Assembly: GCA_958370325.1 (NCBI GenBank)
Contig: CATXJW010000002.1
Coordinates: 1 to 64,000, forward strand
Reading direction: 5' to 3'
DNA length: 64,000 nucleotides
Origin: an uncultured Collinsella sp.
GTDB taxonomy: Bacteria > Actinomycetota > Coriobacteriia > Coriobacteriales > Coriobacteriaceae
The notes beneath the pieces were generated by a model. It saw only the letters and a list, made by a program, of their open reading frames with translations, was not told where the DNA came from and made no database searches. This document shows positions 17,929 through 27,092 of the stretch, piece by piece. The number at the start of each line of letters is the position of its first letter. Positions within the stretch are counted from its first letter, which is position 1. A program made the position numbers and the translations under genes.

Positions 17929-18921
17929 CTAGTTGCGGAGGGCGTTGTCTAGGGCGCCGGCTACGGTTAGGGGGTCGTCGGTGCCGGCGAAGAGGCGGAT
18001 GGTTCCCCCCTGCTTGCCGCGTGGGGCCGAAAGGCGTGTCGTTGCGCCGCCGGCGGGCGACGTGCGGAACTCCCCCGGCAATGTGTCGAACAGCTCACCC
18101 GCACTTCGCTCGATAAGGTCAAACTCAACTGCCGGGCCAAAGCCGTGCTCGAGGATTCCCGTTGCAACCGCATGATCGGGATGCGAACCCAGCCCTGGAT
18201 AGCGCACGTTGCGCACCATCTCGTTGGCAGCCAGATACTCGGCCAGTGCACGTGCGCGGTCGAAGTGAGCCTGCATGCGAGCATCGAGCGAGTCCAGCCC
18301 GCGCTCCAGCACATCGGTCTCCTCAGCAGACAGGTCAAAAGCAGGCGCGCTGCAGGTCGCAAGCAACGCGTGCGCGCACTCTGCGGCGGCATCCACGCGA
18401 TGACGCTTGAGGTGCGAGCGCGCCACCGAGACGGCGACGAGCTTGCGCGGAGCTTCGCCGGCACACGCACGGTCGAGTGCCTCGAGCGACAGCGCGGCAC
18501 CCAGCCGCAGCGAATCGCAGCCAAAAGCCGACGCCACGGTGTTGTCCACAACCAGCAGCGCATGAGCCTCACGCGCCGCCCGACCCAGCGCGCGCAAATC
18601 GGGAACACGCAGGCCAAACCCGCCGATGGAATTGACGAACCACCACAGATGCGGCCCCTCAGCATCAAACGAAGCATCAAAACCCTCAGACGCGGCGGTA
18701 AACGCCGCAACCGACGGCTCCCCCACCATAGCCACGTCGCAGGCATCAAAGCCGTGCGCAAACACATCGGCAAAGTCGTCCGCAAAGGCCACCAGGCGGT
18801 CACTAGGACGCACAATCCCCAGCAGCGACAGCGCCGCCGGCACGTGCGAGGCCGCAACAAGACGCGCCTCACGCGCGCCGGCCCTTGCAGCCCAGGACTC
18901 TTCTAGCTGTTGCACGTCCAC
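17929..18921 (-). CDS. Cys/Met-metabolism PLP-fold protein lacking the usual lysine
   Basis: 330-aa member of the cystathionine gamma-synthase/methionine gamma-lyase fold. The PLP-aspartate motif VVDNTVAS and the C-terminal pattern GTIRLFAGTDDPLTVAGAL are visible. Where the family has S-A-T-K-Y (Schiff-base lysine), this protein reads SVARS, giving Arg at about residue 168, and the Gly-Gly-His that follows is also lost. It is shorter than the usual 380-400 aa. GTG at 18,921 with AAGGGA upstream is preferred over a TTG nine codons earlier. It may be catalytically inactive or have a regulatory role; no Met/Cys genes are adjacent. Confidence 0.7.
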   Translation of the reverse strand: MDVQQLEESWAARAGAREARLVAASHVPAALSLLGIVRPSDRLVAFADDFADVFAHGFDACDVAMVGEPSVAAFTAASEGFDASFDAEGPHLWWFVNSIGGFGLRVPDLRALGRAAREAHALLVVDNTVASAFGCDSLRLGAALSLEALDRACAGEAPRKLVAVSVARSHLKRHRVDAAAECAHALLATCSAPAFDLSAEETDVLERGLDSLDARMQAHFDRARALAEYLAANEMVRNVRYPGLGSHPDHAVATGILEHGFGPAVEFDLIERSAGELFDTLPGEFRTSPAGGATTRLSAPRGKQGGTIRLFAGTDDPLTVAGALDNALRN

Positions 18922-19003
18922 GCGGCACCATCCCTTACATAAAACCAAACCAAGACCAGCCCACCCAGGTCGAGAAAACGTCAGCGCAAGCAGCGTCGAG
19001 CGG

Positions 19004-19027
19004 TCCGGCGTTCGTTAGAACGCCGGA
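19004..19027 (-). terminator. Hairpin at the end of the Pel-type operon
   Basis: Perfect 10-bp stem (19,004-19,013 with 19,018-19,027) lies six bases past the DUF4956 stop codon. On the minus strand a T-rich stretch precedes rather than follows it, so strength as a terminator is uncertain. Confidence 0.5.
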
Positions 19028-19033
19028 ACAAAA

Positions 19034-19699
19034 TCACCCGTGATATTCGCCGTTGTATTGGATGAGCGTTAGGTCTTCCACGCCGTCGAGTGCGCGGATG
19101 GCGTCGGCATAGGGCATATCCACACCGTCCGAGAACACCTCAACGGCCATCTCGACCTTGTCACCGCGCATCGTCTTGGACTTGACGCTGAACTTGGTGC
19201 GCCCAAATGCACGCACGATATCGTCGCCGGTGGTCTGGCCCGTGTAGTGGATGACCATCATGTACACGCGCGCCTTGTCCTGGTGGCTCGCAAAGCCGGC
19301 AATCATCACCACGATCACCACCGCCGTGAGCCCCACGAGCGCATACATACCGGCTCCCGCCGTAATGCCCGTGGTAATGGACCAAAACAGATACAGCAGG
19401 TCGAGCGGGTCCTTGACCGCCGTACGGTAGCGGACGATAGACAGAGCACCGACCATACCAAGCGAGATGACCACGTTTGTCGAGATCGCGAGCGTGACCA
19501 TGCAGGTGAGCACGCACATGCCCACGAGCGTCACGGCAAAACTGCGCGAATACACCACGCCGGTAAAAAAACGCTTGTACACGTAATAGATCAGGATGCC
19601 CATGGCGAGCGCCACGAGCAGCGACAGGCCAATCTTGGCAGGGTCGACCTGACCGAACGCCTCCAAGACGGAGTTCTTAAAAAAGTCCCTGGTGCTCAT
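19034..19699 (-). CDS. DUF4956 membrane protein
   Basis: 221 aa with about four transmembrane helices in residues 20-135 (LSLLVALAMGILIYYVY, SFAVTLVGMCVLTCMVTLAI, then two around YALVGLTAVVIVVMIAG). The conserved loop SLGMVGALSIVRYRTAVKD sits between helices, and a cytoplasmic C-terminal domain follows. This matches the DUF4956 family, which often neighbours VTC-domain and CotH genes (recalled, not searched). It is the last gene of the operon, 3 bp after the VTC gene. The biochemical role is unknown; a partner of polyphosphate or phosphoprotein synthesis is an inference. Confidence 0.85.
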   Translation of the reverse strand: MSTRDFFKNSVLEAFGQVDPAKIGLSLLVALAMGILIYYVYKRFFTGVVYSRSFAVTLVGMCVLTCMVTLAISTNVVISLGMVGALSIVRYRTAVKDPLDLLYLFWSITTGITAGAGMYALVGLTAVVIVVMIAGFASHQDKARVYMMVIHYTGQTTGDDIVRAFGRTKFSVKSKTMRGDKVEMAVEVFSDGVDMPYADAIRALDGVEDLTLIQYNGEYHG

Positions 19700-19702
19700 G
19701 GT

Positions 19703-20494
19703 TTAAATATCCCCTCGGTTCCCAAAATCCGATTCCCAGTAGTTAAAACCGCGCAGGTAGGCGGTCTTGTCATAACACAGGCAGTACTTAGAGACCGCCG
19801 TGAGTTCGGCCGCACCCGGCGGCACCATATCGCGTACCAGCTGCGGACAAAACTCGGTAAACTTGACCTCCATCACCAGCTTGCCGGGCTCCAGCACGGG
19901 CAGCGCGGGCAGCGTCGCGTCAAAGATATCAAAGCTCCCCACCGCCGCGCGCACGTTGCTATCAAATGTGATGCGCACGGTGCCCTCGTCCATCACCCAC
20001 GGCTCGCGCTCATAATCCACGATGGTCCGCGGGCGCATCATATTGCAGATGCACTCGATGTAGAACTCGCGACAGAGCGGATAGGGGCTCCTCAGCAAAA
20101 AGTCGTAGTCGCCAGCCAGAATCTGCTCAAACTCGCCACGCGTGAGTGGCGCGTCCTCCTTGTAGATCCAGCTGCCGAACTTCTTTTTGCGCTCGAGCTT
20201 AATCACCTTGTCGCTGCCGTTATAGATGCGCACGCGATACTTTTTGCGCATGAGAATACCGGCGTCTTTTTCCTCGTAGGCCGAGTTGCAGTAGTCGTCA
20301 AAGTACAGGCTACGAATGGTGTAACCACCCGCCCGCGCATACTTGTCCAGTTTAAACACCGGCGCCATGCGACAGGCAAGCGCGGCGTGCTCGCCCTCGT
20401 TAATGAGATATTTGAGCTCGTGGCGGTAACGTTCCTGCGTGGCACGCACAGGCGGAGCCGCCAAGCGCTCAAGCAGTGCGCTAGCCCTCCTCAT
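19703..20494 (-). CDS. VTC-domain polyphosphate polymerase-like protein
   Basis: 263-aa VTC domain, the fold that in yeast Vtc4 makes polyphosphate from ATP. Basic tunnel-lining residues are visible in RYRHELKYLI, MRKKYRVRIYN and KLERKKK. The acidic metal ligand region is EVKFTEFCPQLVRDM, preceded by the beta-strand motif TIRSLYFDD. It has no membrane segment of its own and is flanked by DUF4956, which could supply the membrane anchor (inference). It overlaps cotH by 14 bp, so it is translationally coupled. Confidence 0.87.
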   Translation of the reverse strand: MRRASALLERLAAPPVRATQERYRHELKYLINEGEHAALACRMAPVFKLDKYARAGGYTIRSLYFDDYCNSAYEEKDAGILMRKKYRVRIYNGSDKVIKLERKKKFGSWIYKEDAPLTRGEFEQILAGDYDFLLRSPYPLCREFYIECICNMMRPRTIVDYEREPWVMDEGTVRITFDSNVRAAVGSFDIFDATLPALPVLEPGKLVMEVKFTEFCPQLVRDMVPPGAAELTAVSKYCLCYDKTAYLRGFNYWESDFGNRGDI

Positions 20495-22250
20495 ACGTAT
20501 CCTCCACGACCTTACCGCCGTCCTGCACGTAAAAACACTTCATGCCGTAGTGCTTGCCGTCGTCGGTCACATAGTAGTCAAACGCATCTTGCGTATAGCC
20601 GTCGGAGTTGGTGGCGCGCACGCGCACAAAATACTGGCCGGCATCGGGCGCATCACAGGTCACCTCGGGCAGCAGCACGTCCTCGGCCTTAAAAAGCACG
20701 TCGCTTATGGCATAGTCGCGCGCCAGCTCCACGGTATAGCGAATGTCACGCGCCTTAAAGTCGTAGGACGCATCCCAGTTAATGCGCAGCTTACCGTTAT
20801 CGATCTGCGGCACGCCAATAAAGAACGGCATGGGCTTTTTATAGCTCTCGCAGTAGCTCTTATAGTTCTCCTCGATCTCGGAGGGAATCGCCGCGGCGAT
20901 CTGCTCGTATTGGTCCTTTGTCACGGGCAGGTTATCGATATCGGGGGCGGCAAAGACGAGCGACTCGGTCACCTCGCGATAGTGCTTGATCATCTTTGTC
21001 AGGCGCGCCTCGGTCAAATACGAGCGCAGATCCTTGACGGCGCGGTCGAGCTCACTGCGAAACGCCTTACTGCGCAGCGCACGATTGAATAGCACGTTGC
21101 CCCAGTAGTTGCTTACGCCGCGCTCCCAGCTCGCATAGTCCGAGAACCCCTTCAGGCTCAGCTCAAGCTTACGCAGCATGCCGTCGTTATCCCAATCTAA
21201 AAAGTACCAGGTATTTGAGTTGAGCGGGCTGTACAGATAACAGTTACGGTTCTGAGTATCGCAGTTGCCCGTCAGGATCTGAAACGCCAGCCAATAGACC
21301 AGATTCTCGGTATCAAAGTAGGTGTCGAGCACCTCATCGATCTTTTGCGATTCGTCGTTGAGCGCATCGAGCATCTCGATGAGCTTGGTGCGGTCCGAAT
21401 CGCCCTTAATCTCGAGCATGCCCTCAAAGCTTGCCTGGTTGTAGTCGGGATCGTCGGCAAGCTTAATGGTGTCCTCGTAGCGATGGAAATCAAAGCTGTT
21501 CACCTTATACAGGTGCCCGCTCTTATCCAAGCCATGTGCCTTAAGCGCCGTCTTGTTGAGCTGCTCCACCTGCGTAAACAGGCCGTAGTCCTCAAAGGTA
21601 TCGTTGGACTTTTCGGTCTGGTCGCACACCCACAGATGCACAAACTGCGTGCGCAGGCCCATCATCTGGGGAATCCCGCGGATAAGGTCGTAGGCCATCT
21701 TGTTGCGAAAACGCATACCCTCGCCCATGTGCTTGTTGAGCGCAATCGCGCGCTGTTGGCGCCAGGTGCCCTTGCCTTTTTTGAGCTCCACCTTGTAATT
21801 CTTTTGCGTGTAGGAGCTCGACGTCTGGCCGCGCACCTGCACGGTGGCATTGGGCGCTTCCTCGCCATAGCCAACCTCGCCGGCCACCGGGCCGTCTTCG
21901 TCGCCCGCCTGCAGCAGGCCCATAACCTGATAGCGCGTCACGCCCATGTCGGCATAGTCATACACCGAGTACGTGTTGATCTCGGCCCAGCTGTGGTCGG
22001 TGTTCTCGGAGCTGTTGCCGCGAGAGACCGTCAGATACATGGTCACAATGCCCGAGTCATCATAGACCTCGTACAGCTCGTCCTTATCGCGCAGATGCTT
22101 GGACTGGTCGGAGGCCTCGGCCTTTTTAATCTTGCCCTGCTTTTTGACCTTTTTGGTCGAGGATTCGTCCTGAGATGAGCAGCCCGAAAGCAGCAGCGCG
22201 CCGGCAGCCGCCTCGATCAGACAGCGGCGAGACATCAACTTATCGATCAT
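20481..22250 (-). CDS. CotH-family protein kinase-like lipoprotein
   Basis: 589 aa. The lipoprotein signal ends in ALLLSGCSS (Cys about 24), then comes a Lys/Ser-rich linker. The CotH domain has RGQTSSSYTQKNYKVEL, the motif FRNKMAYDL, GLFTQVEQLNK and the metal-binding YFLDWDNDGML. The C-terminal region looks fibronectin-III-like (LRINWDASYDF ... YFVRVRATNSDGYTQDAF). CotH proteins phosphorylate Ser on surface or coat proteins. The start at 22,250 follows GGGGAGG by five bases and overlaps the pelG end by 11 bp. An extracytoplasmic role in modifying the polysaccharide machinery or a cell-wall protein is an inference. Confidence 0.85.
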   Translation of the reverse strand: MIDKLMSRRCLIEAAAGALLLSGCSSQDESSTKKVKKQGKIKKAEASDQSKHLRDKDELYEVYDDSGIVTMYLTVSRGNSSENTDHSWAEINTYSVYDYADMGVTRYQVMGLLQAGDEDGPVAGEVGYGEEAPNATVQVRGQTSSSYTQKNYKVELKKGKGTWRQQRAIALNKHMGEGMRFRNKMAYDLIRGIPQMMGLRTQFVHLWVCDQTEKSNDTFEDYGLFTQVEQLNKTALKAHGLDKSGHLYKVNSFDFHRYEDTIKLADDPDYNQASFEGMLEIKGDSDRTKLIEMLDALNDESQKIDEVLDTYFDTENLVYWLAFQILTGNCDTQNRNCYLYSPLNSNTWYFLDWDNDGMLRKLELSLKGFSDYASWERGVSNYWGNVLFNRALRSKAFRSELDRAVKDLRSYLTEARLTKMIKHYREVTESLVFAAPDIDNLPVTKDQYEQIAAAIPSEIEENYKSYCESYKKPMPFFIGVPQIDNGKLRINWDASYDFKARDIRYTVELARDYAISDVLFKAEDVLLPEVTCDAPDAGQYFVRVRATNSDGYTQDAFDYYVTDDGKHYGMKCFYVQDGGKVVEDTYEEG

Positions 22251-23784
22251 CAGAACCTCCCCAATGGTTGCGATACACGCGAACTACTGCGCGCTGAAAC
22301 GCGCCGTGCGGCACGCCCTTGCGGCGGCACTCCTCATAGCGCTGCTCGGCACGGTCGAGCAAGCGGCCCAGCTGTGTAAAGCGACCCGTTTTGTCGGTCG
22401 CCACAATGGGCTGCTGGCTCAGGATACGATACGGCAAGTTGGCGGTATATGTATCGAGCCGCAGCAGGGCCACGATAAAAAACACCACCGCACCCAACAA
22501 AAAGCCAAAGCCGTAAAACTGCTGCGGCAAAAGCAACGACACGGAGGTCGCCAGCCCTGCCACACCGGCAAACAGGCCCGAGGCCAGAACGGCTCCCTTG
22601 TAGTCGGTAAAGTACAGCAAGATAAGCAGGATCGTGTTGCCCACGGCATACAGGCCGTAGCCTACGCATAACGTGCGAAAATACCCGTGCATCAGATTGT
22701 TAAAGCCCAGCGGCAGGGCCGAGAGCACTGTGGTCTCGAGCGAGATGACCGCCGCGGTCACAAACAGCTGCTTGAGCGCGCAAAAGCGCAGTTCGCTGTT
22801 GAGCGTGGAAAGCATCTCCTCCTCGGCCACCACAATATCGCCCACCACGCCGCCGTCGTTAAACAGGCTGTAGTAGTCACGGTAGCGCGGATAGAAATTG
22901 ACCTCGACCGACACCACAAAGTTGACGGTCGTAACGAGTGTGGTCAAAAACGCAATGAGTGCCGGCACGTCATGGTAAGGAGCCCCGTAAAACAGACCTT
23001 TGATCTGCACGCCAATAGGGCCCGCCCAGATAATAACCAGGTGTGCGAAAAGCCCCAAGTTGGTAAACAGGCCCGTGAGCGCCAGCGGCATAAACTGATC
23101 GAGCCACTGTAAAAAGCGCCAGGGACTTCGGTCGCTCTGCGGAAAATACCGATACAGCAGCACCACGTCCCATGCGAGCATGACGCCGTAGCCCAAGGCG
23201 ATTGACGCTAGTAGGCCCTCGACCGGCGGCAGCCCCAGTGCCAGCGCGACCAGGGCGCACAGGCACGCCACGCAAATGGCGGCCGCAAAGCTGCACAGAA
23301 CGCCACGATAATCCTTGATGGCCGTGAGATAGCTCATGCCGTTCCAGTTGACAATCATAATGTTGAACAGCCACAGGCACAGTAGCCCCTGCAGCAGCGT
23401 GGCGCCCGAGAACAGCAAAAAGACGCCGTAGAGCACCGTGCCCGCAGCGAGCATGATGGCATTAGATCCCCAAAACGAAGGCAGAATCTCATCCTCGCGC
23501 TCGGCAAAGAGCATGTCGGCCAAAAAGCGCGTGACCGGCATAGAAAAAAAGCTTGTGAGCGTAAGCGAGGCCAGCAGCGTATAGGTCACCATGCACACCA
23601 GCAGATCCTGGTTGGCGCGCCCCACGCCCCACAGACCGCACAGCACCAAGATACCCACCTGGAGTAGCACACCCAGCAGCATGGGGCCCGTGCACACAAT
23701 GCCAGCGTAGCCATAGGCGCGCATCGTGGCAAACAGACCCTTGCGCCTAAACAGGCGTTTGAGCTCAAAACCGATTCCGGCCAC
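22240..23784 (-). CDS. pelG: PelG-like exopolysaccharide transporter (MVF superfamily)
   Basis: 514-aa integral membrane protein with about 12 predicted helices. The N-terminus MAGIGFELKRLFRRKG followed by AYGYAGIVCTGPMLLG is characteristic of PelG, the inner-membrane flippase-like component that pairs with PelF to move Pel polymer across the membrane. It starts at GTG 23,784, three bases after pelF, and its 3' end overlaps cotH. The charged C-terminal tail is cytoplasmic. Confidence 0.9.
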   Translation of the reverse strand: MAGIGFELKRLFRRKGLFATMRAYGYAGIVCTGPMLLGVLLQVGILVLCGLWGVGRANQDLLVCMVTYTLLASLTLTSFFSMPVTRFLADMLFAEREDEILPSFWGSNAIMLAAGTVLYGVFLLFSGATLLQGLLCLWLFNIMIVNWNGMSYLTAIKDYRGVLCSFAAAICVACLCALVALALGLPPVEGLLASIALGYGVMLAWDVVLLYRYFPQSDRSPWRFLQWLDQFMPLALTGLFTNLGLFAHLVIIWAGPIGVQIKGLFYGAPYHDVPALIAFLTTLVTTVNFVVSVEVNFYPRYRDYYSLFNDGGVVGDIVVAEEEMLSTLNSELRFCALKQLFVTAAVISLETTVLSALPLGFNNLMHGYFRTLCVGYGLYAVGNTILLILLYFTDYKGAVLASGLFAGVAGLATSVSLLLPQQFYGFGFLLGAVVFFIVALLRLDTYTANLPYRILSQQPIVATDKTGRFTQLGRLLDRAEQRYEECRRKGVPHGAFQRAVVRVYRNHWGGSDDR

Positions 23785-23787
23785 CGG

Positions 23788-25215
23788 CTACTCCCCCTCT
23801 CTGGGCAGGTCAAACGCACGCGCCGTCTCGTCGTACAGCGCGCGATAGTTGGCGAGCATCTGCTCGTGCAAAAAGTACGTGGCAACGCGACGCTGGCCGC
23901 GTTCCCCCATCTCAATGCGGCGGGCGCGGCTCGCGCACATGCGCTCCATGGCATCGGCCAAGCCCTTGCGATACATGGGCGGCGTCACAAAACCTGCCAC
24001 GCCAAAGTCATCGCCCGGGGCGCCTTCGAGCAGCTCGCGACAGCAGCCTACCTCGGTCGTCACGCAGGGACGGCGCGCGGCAAGCGACTCCAGCACGCTG
24101 AGCGGCTGGCCCTCGGAGATGCTCGTCAAAATGGTAAAGTCGAGCTTTTCCATGTACTCGACCACGTTGACGCGCCCGGTAAAGATCAGATCGCGCACGC
24201 CCAAGGTATCGACGAGCGCGTGGCACTCGGCACCGTACTCCTCGTCGTCCACGCCGCCCATAATGTGCAGGCGCACCTTGGGCAAGCGCTCGTGCAGTTC
24301 AAAGAAGGCATAGATCATGGTCTTGACGTCCTTGATGGGCGCCAGACGCACCACCGCGCCAATGTCCACCCAGCCGTCATCGGGCTTTAAGGGAATGTCC
24401 TTAAAGCGGTCGAACTGAATGCCGTTGGGGATAACCAGGCATTTGTCCGCATCGCAGCCCATATCGATCTGCGTCTTACGGGCGTTGTGGAACAGACTTG
24501 TCACGCGGAAGGCGCGGCGGTAGATTTCCTCCGAAAGCAGGTAGAAAAAGCGAATCCAGCGGTCCTTAAACGACGGCACGACCCAGTCGGCGCGAATGAT
24601 CTCTTCCTCGCGCTCGCGGGTATAAATGCCGTGCTCGGTCAGCAGCACCGGAGCCCGGTGAACGCTTGAGCCCAGGCAGGCGAGCAGGCCGCCGTAGCCG
24701 GTCGAGATGGCGTGGTACACATCGGCCACCGGCGCCTCGCTGCCCAGAAGGTAGAGCACGGGCAGCAGCATGGAGCGCATAGTGTGGAATGCATCGGCAA
24801 AGGGCGTGTATGGGTACTCGGCCAGGCACACGTCGCGAAAGATATCCATAAACGTGCGGCTCTGCAAAAACGAGAGCGGATGCACGCGACGGCGCTGGAA
24901 GATATCAAATAGCACGTCCCAGTCCGGATTAGAAAGCGACACCAGGCGGTGCAGCGCCTCGCGCTCGTGGTCGTTAAAGTCGGCCTCTTCCTGCTCGCCC
25001 GATAGGCGCAGGGCGTCGTCCAGAAACACCTCGTGTACCTCGACCACGTTGCCGGGCAGCTCGTAGACAAACTTGCCGCGGTCGGCAGCATGCGCGCCAA
25101 TCACCCACAGCACAAACTCGTGCTCGGGCATGGCCTGGATATAGCCATGCATCCAGGTAGATACGCCGCCGTGCACATAGGGGTAGCAACCCTCGAGTAC
25201 CAAACAGATTCTCAT
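23788..25215 (-). CDS. pelF: PelF-like family 4 glycosyltransferase
   Basis: 475-aa GT-B glycosyltransferase. The N-terminus has the PelF signature EGCYPYVHGGVSTWMHGYI. The nucleotide-sugar domain has VVRLAPIKDVKTMIYAF, SISEGQPLSVLESLAARRP (E-x7-E) and a conserved VTTEVGCCRELLEG. PelF is the cytosolic polymerase that builds the Pel backbone from UDP-sugars. It overlaps the DUF2194 gene by 4 bp (ATGA). The strong match to the PelF N-terminus separates it from generic capsule GT4 enzymes. Confidence 0.9.
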   Translation of the reverse strand: MRICLVLEGCYPYVHGGVSTWMHGYIQAMPEHEFVLWVIGAHAADRGKFVYELPGNVVEVHEVFLDDALRLSGEQEEADFNDHEREALHRLVSLSNPDWDVLFDIFQRRRVHPLSFLQSRTFMDIFRDVCLAEYPYTPFADAFHTMRSMLLPVLYLLGSEAPVADVYHAISTGYGGLLACLGSSVHRAPVLLTEHGIYTREREEEIIRADWVVPSFKDRWIRFFYLLSEEIYRRAFRVTSLFHNARKTQIDMGCDADKCLVIPNGIQFDRFKDIPLKPDDGWVDIGAVVRLAPIKDVKTMIYAFFELHERLPKVRLHIMGGVDDEEYGAECHALVDTLGVRDLIFTGRVNVVEYMEKLDFTILTSISEGQPLSVLESLAARRPCVTTEVGCCRELLEGAPGDDFGVAGFVTPPMYRKGLADAMERMCASRARRIEMGERGQRRVATYFLHEQMLANYRALYDETARAFDLPREGE

Positions 25216-27092
25216 TTGTCGCCACCCTCCTTGCGTGCAATGGTCACCGTCTTGTCCGTGGCTTTAACTAGGTACAGATCGCCCGTCAGATGCGTAATCT
25301 CGCCACCCGTGACTGCACCCGGCTCGCCGTTGTTGGCGCGGAACATGAGCCACGCCTCGTCGTGGAAATTGCCCAGGCTGATCGTCCAGGCATCCGCGCC
25401 TGTGTCCACGCCCACCGTCACGGACGAAAAACGCTGGATGGCGCCCGAGCATTCCGAACCGGTCTGGCGCCGCAGGTCGGGCGCAGACTTGGTTAGCCAG
25501 TCCAGGTAGTCGGTCAGGCCGCCCTTGTAGACCTCCCAGCCCTCCTTAGCGCCGCGATCGGGATCCAGCAGATCGTCCGGATGCATAAAGTGCGTGCTCA
25601 CGTAGTGCATGTTGAGCTCGGACACGGCGGCTAGGCGCATATAGGAATCGTCGACCATGCCGCCCGAAACGATTCGCGGCTGTTCCACGATGCCATCGCT
25701 CGCCACGCCAAATTCCTGCACGTAGGGCAGGTCGGTTCCGTCCTCAAAGTACGTACTGGCAATGGTCTTAACGCGCGGCACGTCGGTGCCGATAAGCTTG
25801 CGCGCACGGGCCGAAAGGATATTCGACGGTGGCACATAGACCGAGCCGTGCGCGTTGGGCAGCACCTCGTCCTGAAAGGCGATAAGCTCGTTGAGCGATG
25901 CGACGAGCGCCTCCTTGTTCTTCCACGTCTTGTAGTCGTACAGTGTGCCATAGTCGGTATCCCAGAGCGCCAGCGGCTGATGGTTGTAGCCGTGGAAACC
26001 CAGCTCTCCGCCCATCTGCAGCAGCATGCCGCCAAAGTAGCGGAACTGCGTGGTATCGGCCTGGCGCGCGGGCTCGGCCTGGTTGACCGCGTCCTCGTAA
26101 TTTTCGATCATCACGCCGGTATAGCGAATGCCGTATTTTTGCGCAAGCTTTTGCAGATCGGGCCACCAGACCTTGGTATAAAAGTCGGCGATGGAAAGCC
26201 CGTAGTCGCGCTTGATGTAGGTGCCGTCGCCCGAGGGCACGGGGCTGGGAAAGTCGTCCAGATAGAAGACGGCGCTGTTGATGACGGGGTAGGCCGTGGC
26301 ATCGCCCAGCAGGCTGATCGCCGCGGCGTAAAAACCGCGCATGACCTTGTCATAGATACCGATATTGCACACCACGGTGCGACCGCTACCGCAGTCATTC
26401 GACCAAATGAGCGGAGCGCCCGCATCGCCGGTCTTAGCCCACACACGAGCCGTCTCGCGCAGCGAAACCGAAAGCGACGAATCAAAGGGGTCCGAGAGCT
26501 CGTAGCACTCTCCCCCGCCCAGCATAAAGTCCTCGCTCGGCACAATGCTTTCGGCTTTTACATAGTCATATCCGGCAGATTCAATGCCAAGCTTGGGAGC
26601 AATCACTTGCAGATAACCCGAGTTATCCGGAGGCATGGCGAGCATAAGCGAACCGCCGGCACTCACCCAACTCATAATGTCGCTCAGGTGCGTACCGAGC
26701 CCATCGAGCGACGGCATGAGCAAAATCACGCGATCGTAGGAGGTCAGCGAGGGAATGGCATCCGCGCCGTCCAGGGCAAGGTCCACGTCGCGGTGCGCGA
26801 TCTTCATGTCGAGCAGAATCTGGTCGAACTGCTCCTTTACGTCCTCGACGCCAGCTTGATCGGAATCGGTAATGACCAGGCACGTGGGCTTTTGACCAAA
26901 TATTGCCGAGGAAGCCGGCACCGCATCGTTGGCGGCAAGCATCCCCAGCTTATGCTGGCCCGCACTGTACTGTACGCCGGCGCGTTCCACCAGCAGCACG
27001 GCCGCCATGGCAATAAAGACCGCCCACACCACAAGCAGCCCCATCCAGCGAAAATGGCCCGCACGGTCGCGGATATGCTGTACCACGCTCAT
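25212..27092 (-). CDS. DUF2194/polysaccharide-deacetylase-like protein (PelA-type role)
   Basis: 626 aa with one N-terminal transmembrane helix (about residues 18-40) and a large extracytoplasmic part. The first half resembles a glutamine-amidotransferase-like or sugar-binding fold. The second half has NSAVFYLDDFPSPVPSG and LGFHGYNHQPLALWD, consistent with a NodB-like carbohydrate esterase metal site. This matches DUF2194 proteins of Pel clusters, where PelA deacetylates the polymer. The start at 27,092 overlaps the upstream gene as ATGA; a start eight codons earlier lacks this coupling. There is no sign of a PelA hydrolase domain. Confidence 0.8.
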   Translation of the reverse strand: MSVVQHIRDRAGHFRWMGLLVVWAVFIAMAAVLLVERAGVQYSAGQHKLGMLAANDAVPASSAIFGQKPTCLVITDSDQAGVEDVKEQFDQILLDMKIAHRDVDLALDGADAIPSLTSYDRVILLMPSLDGLGTHLSDIMSWVSAGGSLMLAMPPDNSGYLQVIAPKLGIESAGYDYVKAESIVPSEDFMLGGGECYELSDPFDSSLSVSLRETARVWAKTGDAGAPLIWSNDCGSGRTVVCNIGIYDKVMRGFYAAAISLLGDATAYPVINSAVFYLDDFPSPVPSGDGTYIKRDYGLSIADFYTKVWWPDLQKLAQKYGIRYTGVMIENYEDAVNQAEPARQADTTQFRYFGGMLLQMGGELGFHGYNHQPLALWDTDYGTLYDYKTWKNKEALVASLNELIAFQDEVLPNAHGSVYVPPSNILSARARKLIGTDVPRVKTIASTYFEDGTDLPYVQEFGVASDGIVEQPRIVSGGMVDDSYMRLAAVSELNMHYVSTHFMHPDDLLDPDRGAKEGWEVYKGGLTDYLDWLTKSAPDLRRQTGSECSGAIQRFSSVTVGVDTGADAWTISLGNFHDEAWLMFRANNGEPGAVTGGEITHLTGDLYLVKATDKTVTIARKEGGDK

